DNA from: Chiridota heheva
Taxonomy: Eukaryota > Echinodermata > Holothuroidea > Apodida > Chiridotidae
Length of the DNA: 64,000 bases
Direction: 5' to 3'
NCBI GenBank assembly: GCA_020152595.1
Contig: JAIGNY010002050.1
Location: 232,501 to 296,500, forward strand
Part shown: positions 52,701 to 61,815 of the stretch, piece by piece
How the letters are laid out: each line of letters opens with the position of its first letter
How positions within the stretch are numbered: position 1 is the first letter of the stretch
Program-made: the position numbers and the translations under genes
Notes under the pieces: generated by a model
Databases searched by the model: none
What the model was told of the DNA's origin: nothing
Seen by the model: the letters and a program-made list of their open reading frames with translations, nothing else

Positions 52701-55700
52701 ATGATATTACAGTTCGGAAGCATGCCTATTAATAGGAGTATTTACAACACTCGAAAATATTGAAGTTATGCGGCCATATTGTTCAGATGTTGCGATGAAA
52801 TGTCATAGTTTCTAATTTATGTAATTGAAATTTAAAAATTATTGTGTTGGAAAACATTTGAATTTTCAAAATTGCCGTTTCGCGACTAAAAGCCTAGCTC
52901 TATTGTATTGTCTATCTTATCTAATATTTCAAAAACGGCGTGGTGAACATATCAAATGGGAGTGGAAAAGTTGTAGCTATGACAGTAATAAAGGTATTTT
53001 CATGAGCTTCAATTCCCCCAGCAAAGATATTTTTCCCAGACGTATTAACATTTTAAAAATGTAGCATTGTATAGGGTTTTAACGTTAGGATAGCAAAGGA
53101 TCATGGAAAATACCACAAAATGGCGGCTTTCATGTAGCAAAATGTTTCCAATAATAGGAACATTCATGTTCCCATCAATAGGTATGCTAATGGACTATAT
53201 GAGCACTTCAAATATTCCTGTGTTTAAAAGTGACTGATGTGTTCAATCTAAATCAATAACATGCTGACATGATATTAGCACTTCCATGACATTTTATATG
53301 CATTTATTTAAACCTGTTGCTAAATGATTGGGCACATTTTTTTAATTATTGTGATAGGGTATAATAGGATAGTTGGTGATGCTAAAGGTTCTTCAATGTT
53401 GTAAAGTGGATAGTTGGATAAGTTAGTTTTTGGTCCCAAAAGTTTTTTTGTGAGATGACTAACCCTTCTTGTTCCGTCATCTTGTTATGTTATATTCAAA
53501 TTTAACTTTATTTTTTGCGCTGGTAACAGTCTGTCGGATTTTAATTTCGTTATTGTCTATGTTCTCATTTATGCACAAGTATGACTGTACGGGAATGATT
53601 TCTTTAAGAAGAAGATTCTATTATGCAGTTATATTTCTACGTGTAGTCGCGCAATCCAGTCACACACAAATGTGTAATGAACTTGAATGGTTGTGTATAT
53701 TATGGTTCCATGCATGGTTTGCAGTGATTTGACCATGGTGGCTATAGGATATAGGGCACTTAAAATGCAAGAGAAAATAATATTGACCTTACACATACCA
53801 AGATTTCTGCACACTAATCTAGCAAACACAAGGCCATTCTGAAGCGCCTTGAAAACGTAAACGTATTATAGGAAAACAGAGTGTGGAAAAATGCGAAGAA
53901 AAGAGGTAAATATTATTCGTTATCTTATCATCATCTCAAGTTCATCTTTCGCCGGCGTCATCGACATCGCCGTCGTCGTCATATCATCTCATCATATCTT
54001 CGTCATCTTTGACGTCATCTTCATCTTGTCATCGTCTTCGCTACCGTTGTCATCGTTGGAATATTTTCTACATTTTAATGTTACTATCTAGAACCTTTCC
54101 TCTCACTTTTCTGCAGGTTTTTCCAAAGGCTCGATGTTATTTGGTGACGCTGCAATAGCTGATGGAGGCACGTCGGCTTCTTGTATCTTTCGAGACGATA
54201 TAGGATTTTACTGCAGAATGAGGAGAACAACTTGTAAAAAAGCTGCCTGGGTTTCTTGTCAGTGTGAGTATCATTTGGCTGTTTGGGACTGTTGAGGTTC
54301 CATTTTACACAATAGGCTTTGACCTGGCCGTAATTAGGAACGAATAAGAAGTACAGGCGGGTATTAAACGACTTGAGTTTAACGGGGAATCTTGTCTCAA
54401 GAAAATTGCTTGACAAATCAATCTGATCATACTAGTCAGCTAGTGACGTCACTTCCGCGGCGGTAATTCATTGGCTTGTGGATGTATGGTCGGTTATTGT
54501 GTAAACATTTCGACCATTCACAAACGTTGCATTGCATCTTATTTCTGATCTCCACGATATCCTTTAGAGAACTGAAGGACGAAAAAGATTATGTAGGCTT
54601 AATCAAAATATTTCAGACAATAAATACTATACAATTTAAAATCACCGTGTCGTGAAGTGAAGGAAGTCCAACAAAGTTCTGACTTTTTTCCAAGTTCGAT
54701 TTTTTTCAAATCAAATTTCAAATTATTTGAAAAGTATATTCTTGTTTTCTGTTGGTTCCCCTGCTTTGCTGCTAACACTGAAGGCGTTGAGCATAGTCTG
54801 TTTATTGGGAAATTCAGGACTGGTTATACTGATTTTGTAGCAAATCGTGGGTAAAGGCTACATAATAATAGTAAGTCTTTAGCAAGCTCACATTACACTC
54901 ACACAAAGTGAAGGAGAGTGGTGATGATGCAATAATGCTTTCCTTCTCTTTAACAGTTCCGGGCTTGTTGGGATGTTTCCCATTTTACAGAAACGAGATA
55001 CCAATGAGTAGTTACATAGAAATGAACTCATCAGCCATAACTATTCAGTGGTGTATCAAAAAATGTCATGCGGTGGTAGGTAGCAGAAACAGGGGCTACA
55101 TTTATGCAGGTCTCGTGAATGGGAAAACTTGCTACTGCGGAGACGACAGACCATTCCGAGCTCGAGTTAACATAGGAGAATGTAGTACCCCCTGCGCGGG
55201 AAATCAACGCCAGGCATGCGGTGGGCGACAACACATAGCCCTTTATGAATGTAAGCACGACTATAACATCTATACAAAAAGAGCACTACCAAATTGTTAT
55301 ATAAGTCATGAAAATATGTGCGTTTGAAATCTGCAATAATGAAGCAGTTAATATACAAAATTTCCTGGAACGCGGTTAATAGACCAAGCTAAGGTTTATC
55401 TCCTTATTAATTTGGGCAGTTTGCAGAGGCATTACTCCTGTATGAATAAGGCATGGGTATAATGCGCATGGTAAAATCGCTAACTCTTGGGATCTTTTTC
55501 CAATCTAAACGAAAAATAATGAATTTGGTAATGAATGAAACAAAACCGAAACCAAGACTGGAGAAAAGCATACTGAAGCTTATTTTTGTCAAGTAACATG
55601 CCCAGTCTTTAACCGGCAAACAAGTACTCTAGATATAAATTTTTAAATATAATATGCATTACGGGATTTTTTTGTGATAGAAAGAAGTAATTGCAACTAA

Positions 55701-58700
55701 TTATAAGTTTGGTTATTACCAGTTCGGTTCGTACCGCCGATCAGGGAACTCAATAAGTCCCCCGATTGGGAGACTCAAACATGAGCACTGAACTTACAGT
55801 GCTATATGGAATCCGCCATTTTTATTGTGGAGTTTCAGTGATAGCCGCTTACCAGTCGTTTTATTGAAGGATTGTAACTAAGTTTGCTTTGTTCATGTTC
55901 AATTTCGCAAAGTAAAACATCTACGTTACTATCACGCAGTTATTGCTAAATAATTTTCACAAATCCTTAAGTTATTCCTCACAATTTCAAAAAACCTTGT
56001 TAAAGCGCAACTGCACGGTGAACTTAAAAGCGCACGATGAAAAAAAAAATCAGTGGTTGAGTTCTCCGCGCTCGAAATGTGTCTGATTCTTATGTTATTC
56101 CTATATACAAACTTTGAATTTGGATAGATGCATTGTGGGATACTTCTGTAAAGGATTCCCTGATCGGGAGAACAAAACTGTTCTCCCAATAGGAAGAACA
56201 AAACTGTTCTCCCGATCCGATCAGGCGTACGAAGCGGACTGATTACTATTACTTCATCAGTTTTCATGTACGTGTAAGGCTGTAAGGGGGATTCAGGGAA
56301 TCAGATTTTTGATAGGTAATTAACGTAAACCGATATAATTGGTATAGTCTATCTCTTAATCCCTCCCTAATGTCACTAATCCGTTGGCTGGTCGATTAAA
56401 TGAATGAGGTTCCATGGTGCTCTGATATCTGCTGTATCTGGAATAAACAAATTCACTGACCAATTTACTGATAATATAAAGACAGTTATGATGAAACTTG
56501 GGTTAAAAGAATAAACCTTCTTGTTTACCGCAATAACAGCTCTAGCTTATTTTATTTGTCTTTCTTTCTTTCAGCCATGTTAGGATCATGTGGCCCGGAC
56601 ATATACCAAGTTCAAGCTGGTAGAGGATATCTCGCGTCGCCTGGCTTCCCTGGTCATTATTCTCCAGGCTCGAATTGCTTTTGGAGTTTCCAAACAACCT
56701 TCTTTGATAGGGCAAAATTTAACGTCCTTGGTCTCACCAAGTCACGAGAAGAGAACTTAAAAATAAGTGCATACGAAATACGTACGGCAGCTGTAACATC
56801 TGAGCTAACATGGGAGCCCAGAGGATCGCATGTGTTACGAGGAACAACTAAGTTAACATTGAATAACTCTGTGAATGCTGGTTTTCTGGTGCAGTTCGTA
56901 GTGAAGCCAGGCTCACTGGGAAATAAACAATTTATAATAACATTTGAAGTTAATGACGGTGAGTGGTTCAGCAACTTATTTTTACTTTTTTAGGAATGAA
57001 TAATATTTATGTTGGAGACCAACATAAAACTGCAATAATATATAGAGAGTACTGTTTGGCATCCTCAGGGCGCTGCAAGAGGTTTAGATTGATAACCCAA
57101 AAAAGGTTCCCCCAAAATATTATTTCATCAATAATAGGACAGAAAACCTTACTCTGGATCATAGCCTCACCCTTAATGAACGTGTATCTGCCTATCAATT
57201 CTGTTTGACATGTTTGATGAACAGATGAAGTAAGAAAGGTACTTAAGTTTTTCATTTTCAAGAGTTGGGTCTGATCAAAGAGTGTAGAAGCTCGCTGGTC
57301 TGATTAACATAACATAACAAGATGACGGGCTAAGAAGGGTTAGTCACCCCATGAAAAGCCCAAGCTAACACCACAGAAAAAAATTAAAGACGCTCAGAGT
57401 TAGTAAAGAACCTATCAACGTTAACTTTGAAACTAAACAGAATGGAAGTCAAAGATTGTTCGACATTGTACGTGAACGTTTCGTATATGGATATTTAACT
57501 TGTTCCATATTACGTTCGTATTTTTATTTATATTTTCTTTGTGAGTTATATATGATCATGTAACTGTGTAATGGCAATGAATAAATACGGTTGTAAAAAT
57601 TTTGTTCAGCAAGAGTTGTCATTGAAAACAAGAGTTCTTGGCAATCAGTACGTTTATTGAATTGATCAGTTTGAACATGATCTTCTTGGATTATAGCAGG
57701 AAATATTCTTATCCATCATTTCTAATTAGGGAGTCATTTGTAATAATAAGATTTAGTTCTTTGTTCAAGTGCGGTACTTCATCGAGGAATGGCCATATTA
57801 ATTGTTATAATCGAGGAATGCTTATTTGTAATGATAAGAGGTAGTATATACCTTTGTTCTAGTGCAGAATTTCATCGAGGAATGTTCATTTGTAATAATA
57901 ACACATAGTAATTTTGTTCTAGTGCTAAGCTAAAAGCTAATTCCACCCGAGCCATTATAGGCCCAAGAAGCCGGTGATTATCCTCGGTTTCCATGGCGCA
58001 AGCGGATGAGAGTACATGACTCCCCCCACTGGACGGGACTCGAGTCCATCGCAGATTAACTCCCCAGCAGTGCTGGTATTCATTTCACAGCTGAGTGGAC
58101 TGAAGCAAGTAAAGTAAAGTGTCTTGCTCAAGGACACAATGCAGCGCTTACGACGGGAATCAAACCCGGCACCTTTCGAATACGAGCATGAATCCTTAAC
58201 CACAGAGTCAATGTACCACCTTGGTTCTAGCATCTAGCAGTCTAGCGCAGTACTGAATGTTGTTCGTCATTTGTATGTGGAGTGTTATGTGTTATAATAA
58301 CATTTGTTATTCTAGTGCAGTGACATGATAATCATATCAGACCATTTTACAGCGTTTGAATATTTTGAGTGCATAAATATACACATTTCTGATATACATT
58401 TGTGATGTATAAACAAGATTGTACTGCGATCTTGGTATATCCTTATGTTAATCCTTTGTGTTTTTTAATTGTCCATCAGAATTCCTGTGAGGGGTAAATC
58501 AAATTCTGACCAAAAGCTTTAAGTCAACCAACATATTTTAGAAGTAATAGGCTTTCCCATGACTTTCAGTGACTGAGATTTGCGAAAGACATTTGAATAA
58601 TTACTTTAGCATTTTGAGCTGTCAGCCCATTCATACGTCACAAATTCAACCTAAGTTACAAATTAACCAAACTTGAATCAACCTTACCAAGTTGTAGTCA

Positions 58701-58911
58701 TTTATAATAACAACACTTACGTTTCTTAATTTTTACCGTACAGTGCATTGTCGAAGAGTTGGTATTTGCAATCAATGATAACATTTAGTTCCTGTATTTT
58801 GCAGTGCCTGATCCGGGAACTATTTCGCCGATGACATCACCCGTGTCCAATCCTTCAGCACAACCGGGAAACAGTGGATCAACAGTTTTGACAAATTACT
58901 TGGTACAGTAG
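40683..58911 (+). CDS. Secreted or surface protein: signal peptide, SRCR-like, WSC, CUB, Pro/Ser/Thr tail
   Basis: Six exons join in frame: 40683-40779, 41157-41294, 54117-54263, 54957-55250, 56575-56958 and 58805-58911 (1167 bases, 388 residues plus stop). All introns are phase 1 with consensus sites. Residues 1 to about 25 are a leader, about 40-127 a split SRCR-like domain, 128-225 WSC, 226-353 CUB, and 354-388 a tail VPDPGTISPMTSPVSNPSAQ and beyond, with no membrane segment visible. If the stop at 58909-58911 is real, the protein is secreted. A cryptic donor before it would allow further exons. The exon plan matches the minus-strand gene at 33097-26996, from which it diverges head to head. 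Intron 2 is 12.8 kb and full of transposons. Recognition or adhesion is inferred from the domains. Confidence 0.8.
41157..41294 (+). CDS. Plus gene exon 2: first half of the SRCR-like domain
   Basis: 138 bases, phase 1 to 1, acceptor TATTTCTTTAG, donor GTGAGA. It encodes DTVFELYPLSVWEGEVKARQ, then LENGNVSLCADDEWSAPVAD and QICKDLG. LCADDEW and ICKDLG match the SRCR core VCDDGW...VCRQLG. It aligns with DQFIFDPQSIWKGNLI of the minus gene. Confidence 0.85.
42200..43075 (+). pseudogene. CR1/L2-like LINE remnant
   Basis: The frame 42210-42407 contains YACKIVLNSLVLSRLDYCNS and LNQIHRLQNI, the conserved SRLDYCNSLL..L segment of CR1/L2-like reverse transcriptases. Downstream sequence is broken by stops. 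It ends in TTTTGCGCTTTATAACTTAA and an ATT/ATC tail at about 43045-43075. It lies in intron 2 of the plus-strand gene, sense orientation. Confidence 0.8.
44035..44480 (+). pseudogene. CR1/L2-like LINE 3' remnant
   Basis: It translates in part as LTYKAIHGLAPNYISNLLTL, a segment conserved at the C terminus of CR1/L2-like elements. It then has GTAAAGCGCATTGAGACCG and GCGCTATATAAAAATGTATT with an ATT/ATC tail. The frame is interrupted. It lies in intron 2 of the plus-strand gene, sense orientation. Confidence 0.75.
45528..46030. mobile_element. ~500-bp inverted-repeat element (GATCGGGAG family), copy 1
   Basis: The left end has CACGCTCCCGATCGGGAGATC. The right end, reversed, reads CACGCTCCAGATCAGGAGATC. 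Inside near the right end is AGATGCATTGTGGGTTTTAT, shared in position with the copy at 55721-56240. No coding capacity. Exact ends are uncertain by a few bases. Confidence 0.7.
46031..47049. other. Intron 2 interval, nothing recognised
   Basis: AT-rich intronic sequence between an inverted-repeat element and a LINE. I see no exon or repeat end. Confidence 0.4.
47050..48425 (+). pseudogene. Broken non-LTR retrotransposon reverse transcriptase
   Basis: Several frames in order show RT motifs: ILKKGDTTVCDNWR, RDEQTGFRRGRSATEKIF, YIAFVDFEDAFDSVHRESL, SGVKQGDVMSGFLF, LEDLDFADDIALLSS (catalytic FADD intact), EVNKFRYLGASVS, MRILKIRWPYVISKDEILR, and a C-terminal WISHVMRM...GRRKKGLPRKTWRRTVEKE signature split over frames. 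Stops, frameshifts and a deletion after the first aspartate motif show it is dead. The end is near 48425. Clade not resolved (RTE/CR1-like). It is intronic in the plus-strand gene. Confidence 0.85.
48756..49109 (+). pseudogene. THAP zinc-finger pseudogene exon
   Basis: Residues VRCVVGGCSNTNREGLSFHR and FPKDLKIRK, then in the next frame CSDHFEPDCF and KERFGLGSPS, match a C2CH THAP domain. Three lesions: the expected start codon is ATA (48756-48758), the near-invariant Trp after RK is Gly (GGG), and a one-base frameshift near 48912 separates the first Cys pair from the CSDHF part. The exon ends in STLKSSR before a good GTGAGT donor. Many THAP genes derive from transposases, so this could be a transposon or processed fragment. 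Confidence 0.7.
49238..49438 (-). pseudogene. Fragment of an acidic-N-terminus zinc-binding family protein
   Basis: The minus frame reads MPCSSSGFDESEDENSDKED, EVFGLQPYLFKPLAAAK and DRLQIAVNEWSVPCT. The PYLF+PL block after an acidic Ser run, followed by N.W, resembles the start of an expanded invertebrate family whose next motif is a Cys-rich NEWC.C..C segment. Here that segment is degraded (NEWSVPCT then stop). Family assignment is from memory of patterns and is tentative. Confidence 0.35.
49440..50730. other. Intron 2 interval, nothing recognised
   Basis: No exon or element end recognised. GTAGTAGTTTATTTTAGCAG occurs at about 49921 and 50005, a short direct repeat. Confidence 0.4.
50731..51278. 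mobile_element. 548-bp palindromic inverted-repeat element with TA flanks
   Basis: The left end AAGGATTAGTTTAGG is mirrored by AACTAATCCTT on the right, flanked by TA on both sides (50729-50730 and 51279-51280). The mirror extends far inward: CTGAAATCAGACTAGTTGTG on the left faces CACAACTAGTCTGATTTCAG on the right, an exact match. The size, TA target and near-complete palindrome fit a mariner/Tc1-type miniature element. TTAA flanks (piggyBac-type) are also possible. Confidence 0.8.
51411..51690 (+). mobile_element. tRNA-derived SINE, copy 1
   Basis: The head contains a B-box-like GGGATCAAATCTC. The body has TGTCCTTCAGCAAGACACTT, TCAGCTGTGAAATGAGTACC and CTGCGATGGACTGGTGTCCC, and the tail GAGCACCGGCTATATAGGCC. 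The same blocks occur in the same order in the minus-strand copy at 57948-58235. It is in intron 2 of the plus-strand gene. Confidence 0.8.
51691..53924. other. Intron 2 interval with a possible inverted-repeat element
   Basis: GCATGCCTATTAATAGGAG near 52720 is mirrored by TCCCATCAATAGGTATGC near 53171-53188, so a ~480-bp inverted-repeat element may span about 52715-53195. The arms diverge quickly and the call is weak. No exon was seen in the rest. Confidence 0.3.
53925..54060 (+). repeat. Cryptic TCATCG/CGTCAT simple sequence before exon 3
   Basis: Interrupted TCATC, CGTCGTC and TCATCTTCG words form a pyrimidine-biased tract about 60 bases upstream of the exon 3 acceptor of the plus-strand gene. 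Confidence 0.7.
54117..54263 (+). CDS. Plus gene exon 3: second half of the SRCR-like domain
   Basis: 147 bases, phase 1 to 1, acceptor CACTTTTCTGCAG, donor GTGAGT. It encodes GFSKGSMLFGDAAIADGGTS, then ASCIFRDDIGFYCRM and TTCKKAAWVSCQ. Same length and end motif as the minus-strand exon at 30196-30050. It is separated from exon 2 by 12.8 kb. Confidence 0.82.
54957..55250 (+). CDS. Plus gene exon 4: WSC domain
   Basis: 294 bases, phase 1 to 1, acceptor TCTCTTTAACAG, donor GTAAGC. Blocks are PGLLGCFPFY, TIQWCIKKCHAVVG, GYIYAGLVNGKTCYCGDD, GECSTPCAGNQRQACGG and HIALYE. Eight cysteines and the YAG...CYCG core are intact. Confidence 0.92.
55721..56240. mobile_element. ~520-bp inverted-repeat element (GATCGGGAG family), copy 2
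   Basis: The left end AGTTCGGTTCGTACCGCCGA faces a right end whose reverse complement is AGTCCGCTTCGTACGCCTGA. GATAGATGCATTGTGGGATA near the right end matches copy 1 at 45528-46030. It sits in intron 4 of the plus-strand gene. Confidence 0.7.
56575..56958 (+). CDS. Plus gene exon 5: CUB domain
   Basis: 384 bases, phase 1 to 1, acceptor CTTTCTTTCTTTCAG, donor GTGAGT. It starts MLGSCGPDIYQVQAGRGYLA, then SPGFPGHYSPGSNCFWSFQ, and ends KQFIITFEVND. Only the first cysteine pair of a CUB domain is present, as in the minus-strand copy. Confidence 0.9.
57700..58325 (+). repeat. Degenerate ~70-bp minisatellite split by a SINE
   Basis: CATTTGTAATAATAA, TTTGTTCTAGTGC and TTCATCGAGGAATG words recur about every 65-75 bases from about 57725 to 57925. 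Related words (TCATTTGTATGTGG, TTGTTATTCTAGTGCAGTG) resume after the SINE at about 58265-58325. Confidence 0.65.
57948..58235 (-). mobile_element. tRNA-derived SINE, copy 2
   Basis: Read on the minus strand: GTGGTACATTGACTCTGTGG (tRNA-like head), CCGGGTTTGATTCCCG (B box), TGTCCTTGAGCAAGACACTT, TCAGCTGTGAAATGAATACC, CTGCGATGGACTCGAGTCCC. It aligns block for block with the copy at 51411-51690. It lies in intron 5 of the plus-strand gene, antisense. Confidence 0.85.
58805..58911 (+). CDS. Plus gene exon 6: Pro/Ser/Thr tail and stop
   Basis: Acceptor TATTTTGCAG, phase 1. It encodes VPDPGTISPMTSPVSNPSAQ, then PGNSGSTVLTNYLVQ and TAG at 58909-58911. The tail looks like an O-glycosylated linker, which in related proteins often leads to a membrane segment. 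None is seen before the stop. A weak alternative donor (TTG before GTACAG, 58903) would change the phase and lacks consensus. Confidence 0.6.
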
Positions 58912-58952
58912 CTATAAAGTGATTTTTCCTGTTGACATAATATACAGTTTTT

Positions 58953-59484
58953 AAGGAATATTCCCATGGAATTTCATTTTAATATATTTAATAGAGAACA
59001 ATAAAATTGGTGAATACACATGTTAATATCTTATTCCTACAAGAAGTTATTGAATCTTAAAGATTGTTCTCTTCTGCGTAAAAGTAGGTATGAGTCTTAT
59101 TCATCATTATGATGTCATCACAGCACTTCTGTGCTATTCTTTCTTTTAAATGATAGGGAACATTTTTTTCGTCGAAAATTATTAGAAATAATGTAGAATA
59201 AATTTTACAATGATGTTTTCTAATCTGTTCTTGTAACTTATATTCGAATAATAAAAAGTTGGCGATTATTTTTCAAAGAAATACATAAAGACTAGCACAG
59301 AAGGTGCTGTGATGACATCATAGTGATGACTTAGACTTAGTACTGTTGTTTTCATGCGGGCAAGAAAAATCTTTAAAGTTCAATAACTTCTTCTATATCA
59401 ACATGTTTTTTTTTTTTAACAATCTGTTTCTTAAGGTTTTCTCTATCAGATACATAAAAAATGAAATTCCATGGGAATATTCTT
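58953..59484. mobile_element. ~530-bp palindromic inverted-repeat element
   Basis: AAGGAATATTCCCATGGAAT on the left is mirrored by ATTCCATGGGAATATTCTTT on the right. Inner parts also mirror: TGATGTCATCACAGCACTT on the left faces GTGCTGTGATGACATCA on the right. It begins 42 bases after the stop codon of the plus-strand gene. The frame 59346-59573 is non-coding. Confidence 0.8.
59000..59005 (+). terminator. Candidate polyadenylation signal of the plus-strand gene
   Basis: AATAAA 89 bases past the TAG stop, inside the inverted-repeat element. It supports a gene end here, but AT-rich sequence makes chance occurrence likely. Confidence 0.4.
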
Positions 59485-60808
59485 TGTTCAGGAAAGAAAT
59501 TGGGAATTGCCGGAATCATTATTTAAGTGAGAGAAAAGATTTAATTTTTTTCTTTTCAAAATTGGCTGAATGACAAAAAACAAAAGACATAATTGTTATG
59601 GTTATTGCACACCGACTACAGCATAGCGCAGCGAATACTTTTTTAAACCCAAAAGTGAAAGAAAGACCTATAGAAATCTTCAAGTTGGAAGTTCTCGCCT
59701 AATAAAGGTATATCCTTTAAACCACACATCATGCTGTCATGCGCACATCAAGAAGGTACTTTAATTACATTTGAAGTATCTACAATAATTGATCTTTGGC
59801 GCCATCTTATTGTACATAGGTGGGATTTGGATTTTCCCACCGACATGGAGGGGGAGGGGGAGGAGAGGGGGAAGGGGAGGGGAAAGGGGAGGAGAGGGGA
59901 AGGGGAGGGGGAGTCACAAAATATATTTGCCTACCGAAAGTGGAGGATAAAATCGTAAAAACACACTATAAGATACAAATAGAAATCACCATACACAGGA
60001 TATAAATATGAAAATATTGTGTAGCGATGATCTTCCCTTGCAACTACCAAAATCCGGCCTACAAAATGCTGTATATCATAACTGTTTCTTTTCAAGACAG
60101 GCTTTTTAGTTTCAATTGCTTTAGACCTGCAGACCAGGAATCAGTTCGTTTGGAACAAATTTTCCGTTTTCTTTCAAACAAGAAATAAATTGCTAAATAC
60201 TTGTACCAAGATTTCTTTTTGTCAGCTCTTTCGGGGCGAGAAACTTCAAAATACCAGTAACATTTCATTGGGTTAAACTTTTTGTGGACGACGACGACGA
60301 CAGTCTGCTCGCTGTCTCTTTCTGATTCGCAGGCGAAACAAAAAAACAAAAACATTTTGACCTCTTGCTTTCGCAGATGAGGTGTCATCTCATGGTTTTT
60401 CAGATGAAATATGAAATTTGAATCAAAGTGAATTTCCCCATGATTTTATTTTTATCAAATATTGTATATAAGGGGGTGGGAAAAATTTCGCGTATTTCTT
60501 TGATCTCTAATATCGCTCGCCGCTGTATTCGGTGCGCAACCGCCTTAAGATACTTTTTATCTCATCGCTTACAAATACGTATATGTGGAGATGAGATATT
60601 GTAGTAACTTTGCTGTATATGCAAATAACTGTCTATACCTCCTATACTACATGGCCACCCCCCTGATGTTATGAGACTGGTGGAACCACGGGGGTCTCAT
60701 ATGATGACCACATATTAGGGATTAGGAGTCATAAGTTTTTGGAACGGGACAAAATTGGGTGAATTTTGCTTCTGTCCCGTGTGTTTGTATTTGGGTATGA
60801 GTGTGTGT
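59485..60808. other. Non-coding interval with G-rich tract
   Basis: A GGGGAGGGGGAGGAG-type purine tract lies at about 59846-59912. No exon is assigned. The minus frame 60092-60388 (98 codons) has no recognisable domain or splice context. Confidence 0.45.
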
Positions 60809-60866
60809 GTGTGGGGGGGAGGGGGGGGGGGGAGGGTGGGGAGGGGGTGTGAGAAGGGAGGGGGTG
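60809..60866 (+). repeat. G-rich low-complexity tract
   Basis: GTGTGTGTGTGGGGGGGAGG-type sequence continuing as G runs of up to 12 separated by single A or T. It is capable of G-quadruplex formation on the plus strand. Confidence 0.8.
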
Positions 60867-60964
60867 CGTGCCTATGCAACAATTATTTTCGTGTCGCTTA
60901 TAACTCAAAACTGTAATACACATGAAGGTGTGGTGGACGGGTACCCCTCGCCCGAAACTTTTGT

Positions 60965-61815
60965 CTCTGAGGTTTTGGGTCACAGGTCAAATGAAACAAG
61001 TTTTTGGTGATGGCTGTATCTTTTAAATTAATTACTTGGTATCTTTACAAATTACATAGATGGGTAGGGTTTACGTTCCAACAAACTTTTTAAATAATCA
61101 GAGGTCAAAAAGTTAAAGGTCATGGGTCATAGGTCAAAAAAGTGTTTTTTATACGAACTTTTGCGGATTCTTAAACTCAAAATGTACAAGACCTATACCA
61201 ACCCTATCTTGTACCAAGTGGTAATTGATAGTGTCCCGTATACTCTGGGGTCCAAAGGTCACAGAGCTATTGACCATTTTTACCATTTCCCCCTATAGTA
61301 ATGGAAAGGTAAGTGTGACGTGAGCATGAATGGTGTCATACAGTTGGGTACGATTAATGTGAAATTTTCAGAAGTTGTTTCAGTGATTAGAGTCAAGGGT
61401 CAGTGGTCAGACGTCAAATGTGTGATTTTAGGGGGTAATTATGTACTAATTTGTACATTTTTGTGCCACTTTATATTCCGAAAGTGCAAGACCTATACCA
61501 ATCCTATGTTTGTATAATGATACTGTGGTACATGAACCTGTGTCCCGTAAAGTCTGTGGTCAAAAGGTCAAAGAGTTAGTGACTCCTTTTAACCATTTCC
61601 CACCATAGTTTTGGAATGGTAAGAGTGATCTAAGCGTGGGTGGTGTCATATAGTATAGAATAAGATAAATGCCAACAAATTTCAGATGTTGTTTTGGTGG
61701 TTAAGATCGAAGGTTAGATATGCGACTTTAGGGGCTAATTATGTAGTAATTTGCACAATTTAGTTCAACTTAAAACTCTAAGAGGGTAAGATCTGTACCA
61801 ACCCTATGTTGTATG
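60965..61815 (+). repeat. ~300-bp degenerate tandem repeat rich in AGGTCA-type half sites
   Basis: CAAGACCTATACCAA(C/T)CCTAT recurs near 61188 and 61487, with a decayed copy near 61788 (AAGATCTGTACCAACCCTAT). Other shared words are TGTCCCGTA, CATTTCCCCCTATAGT and TTAGGGGGTAATTATGTA. Direct repeats of (A/G)GGTCA with one-base spacers occur at 60977-60989 and 61117-61136. Confidence 0.8.

Noticed and set aside
52715-53195. Inverted-repeat element around GCATGCCTATTAATAGG
   Set aside because: The arms match only over about 17 bases; kept as a weak note, not called as an element.
60092-60388. 98-codon minus-strand frame
   Set aside because: No domain, no promoter or splice evidence, and a Val run from a GAC/GTC repeat.
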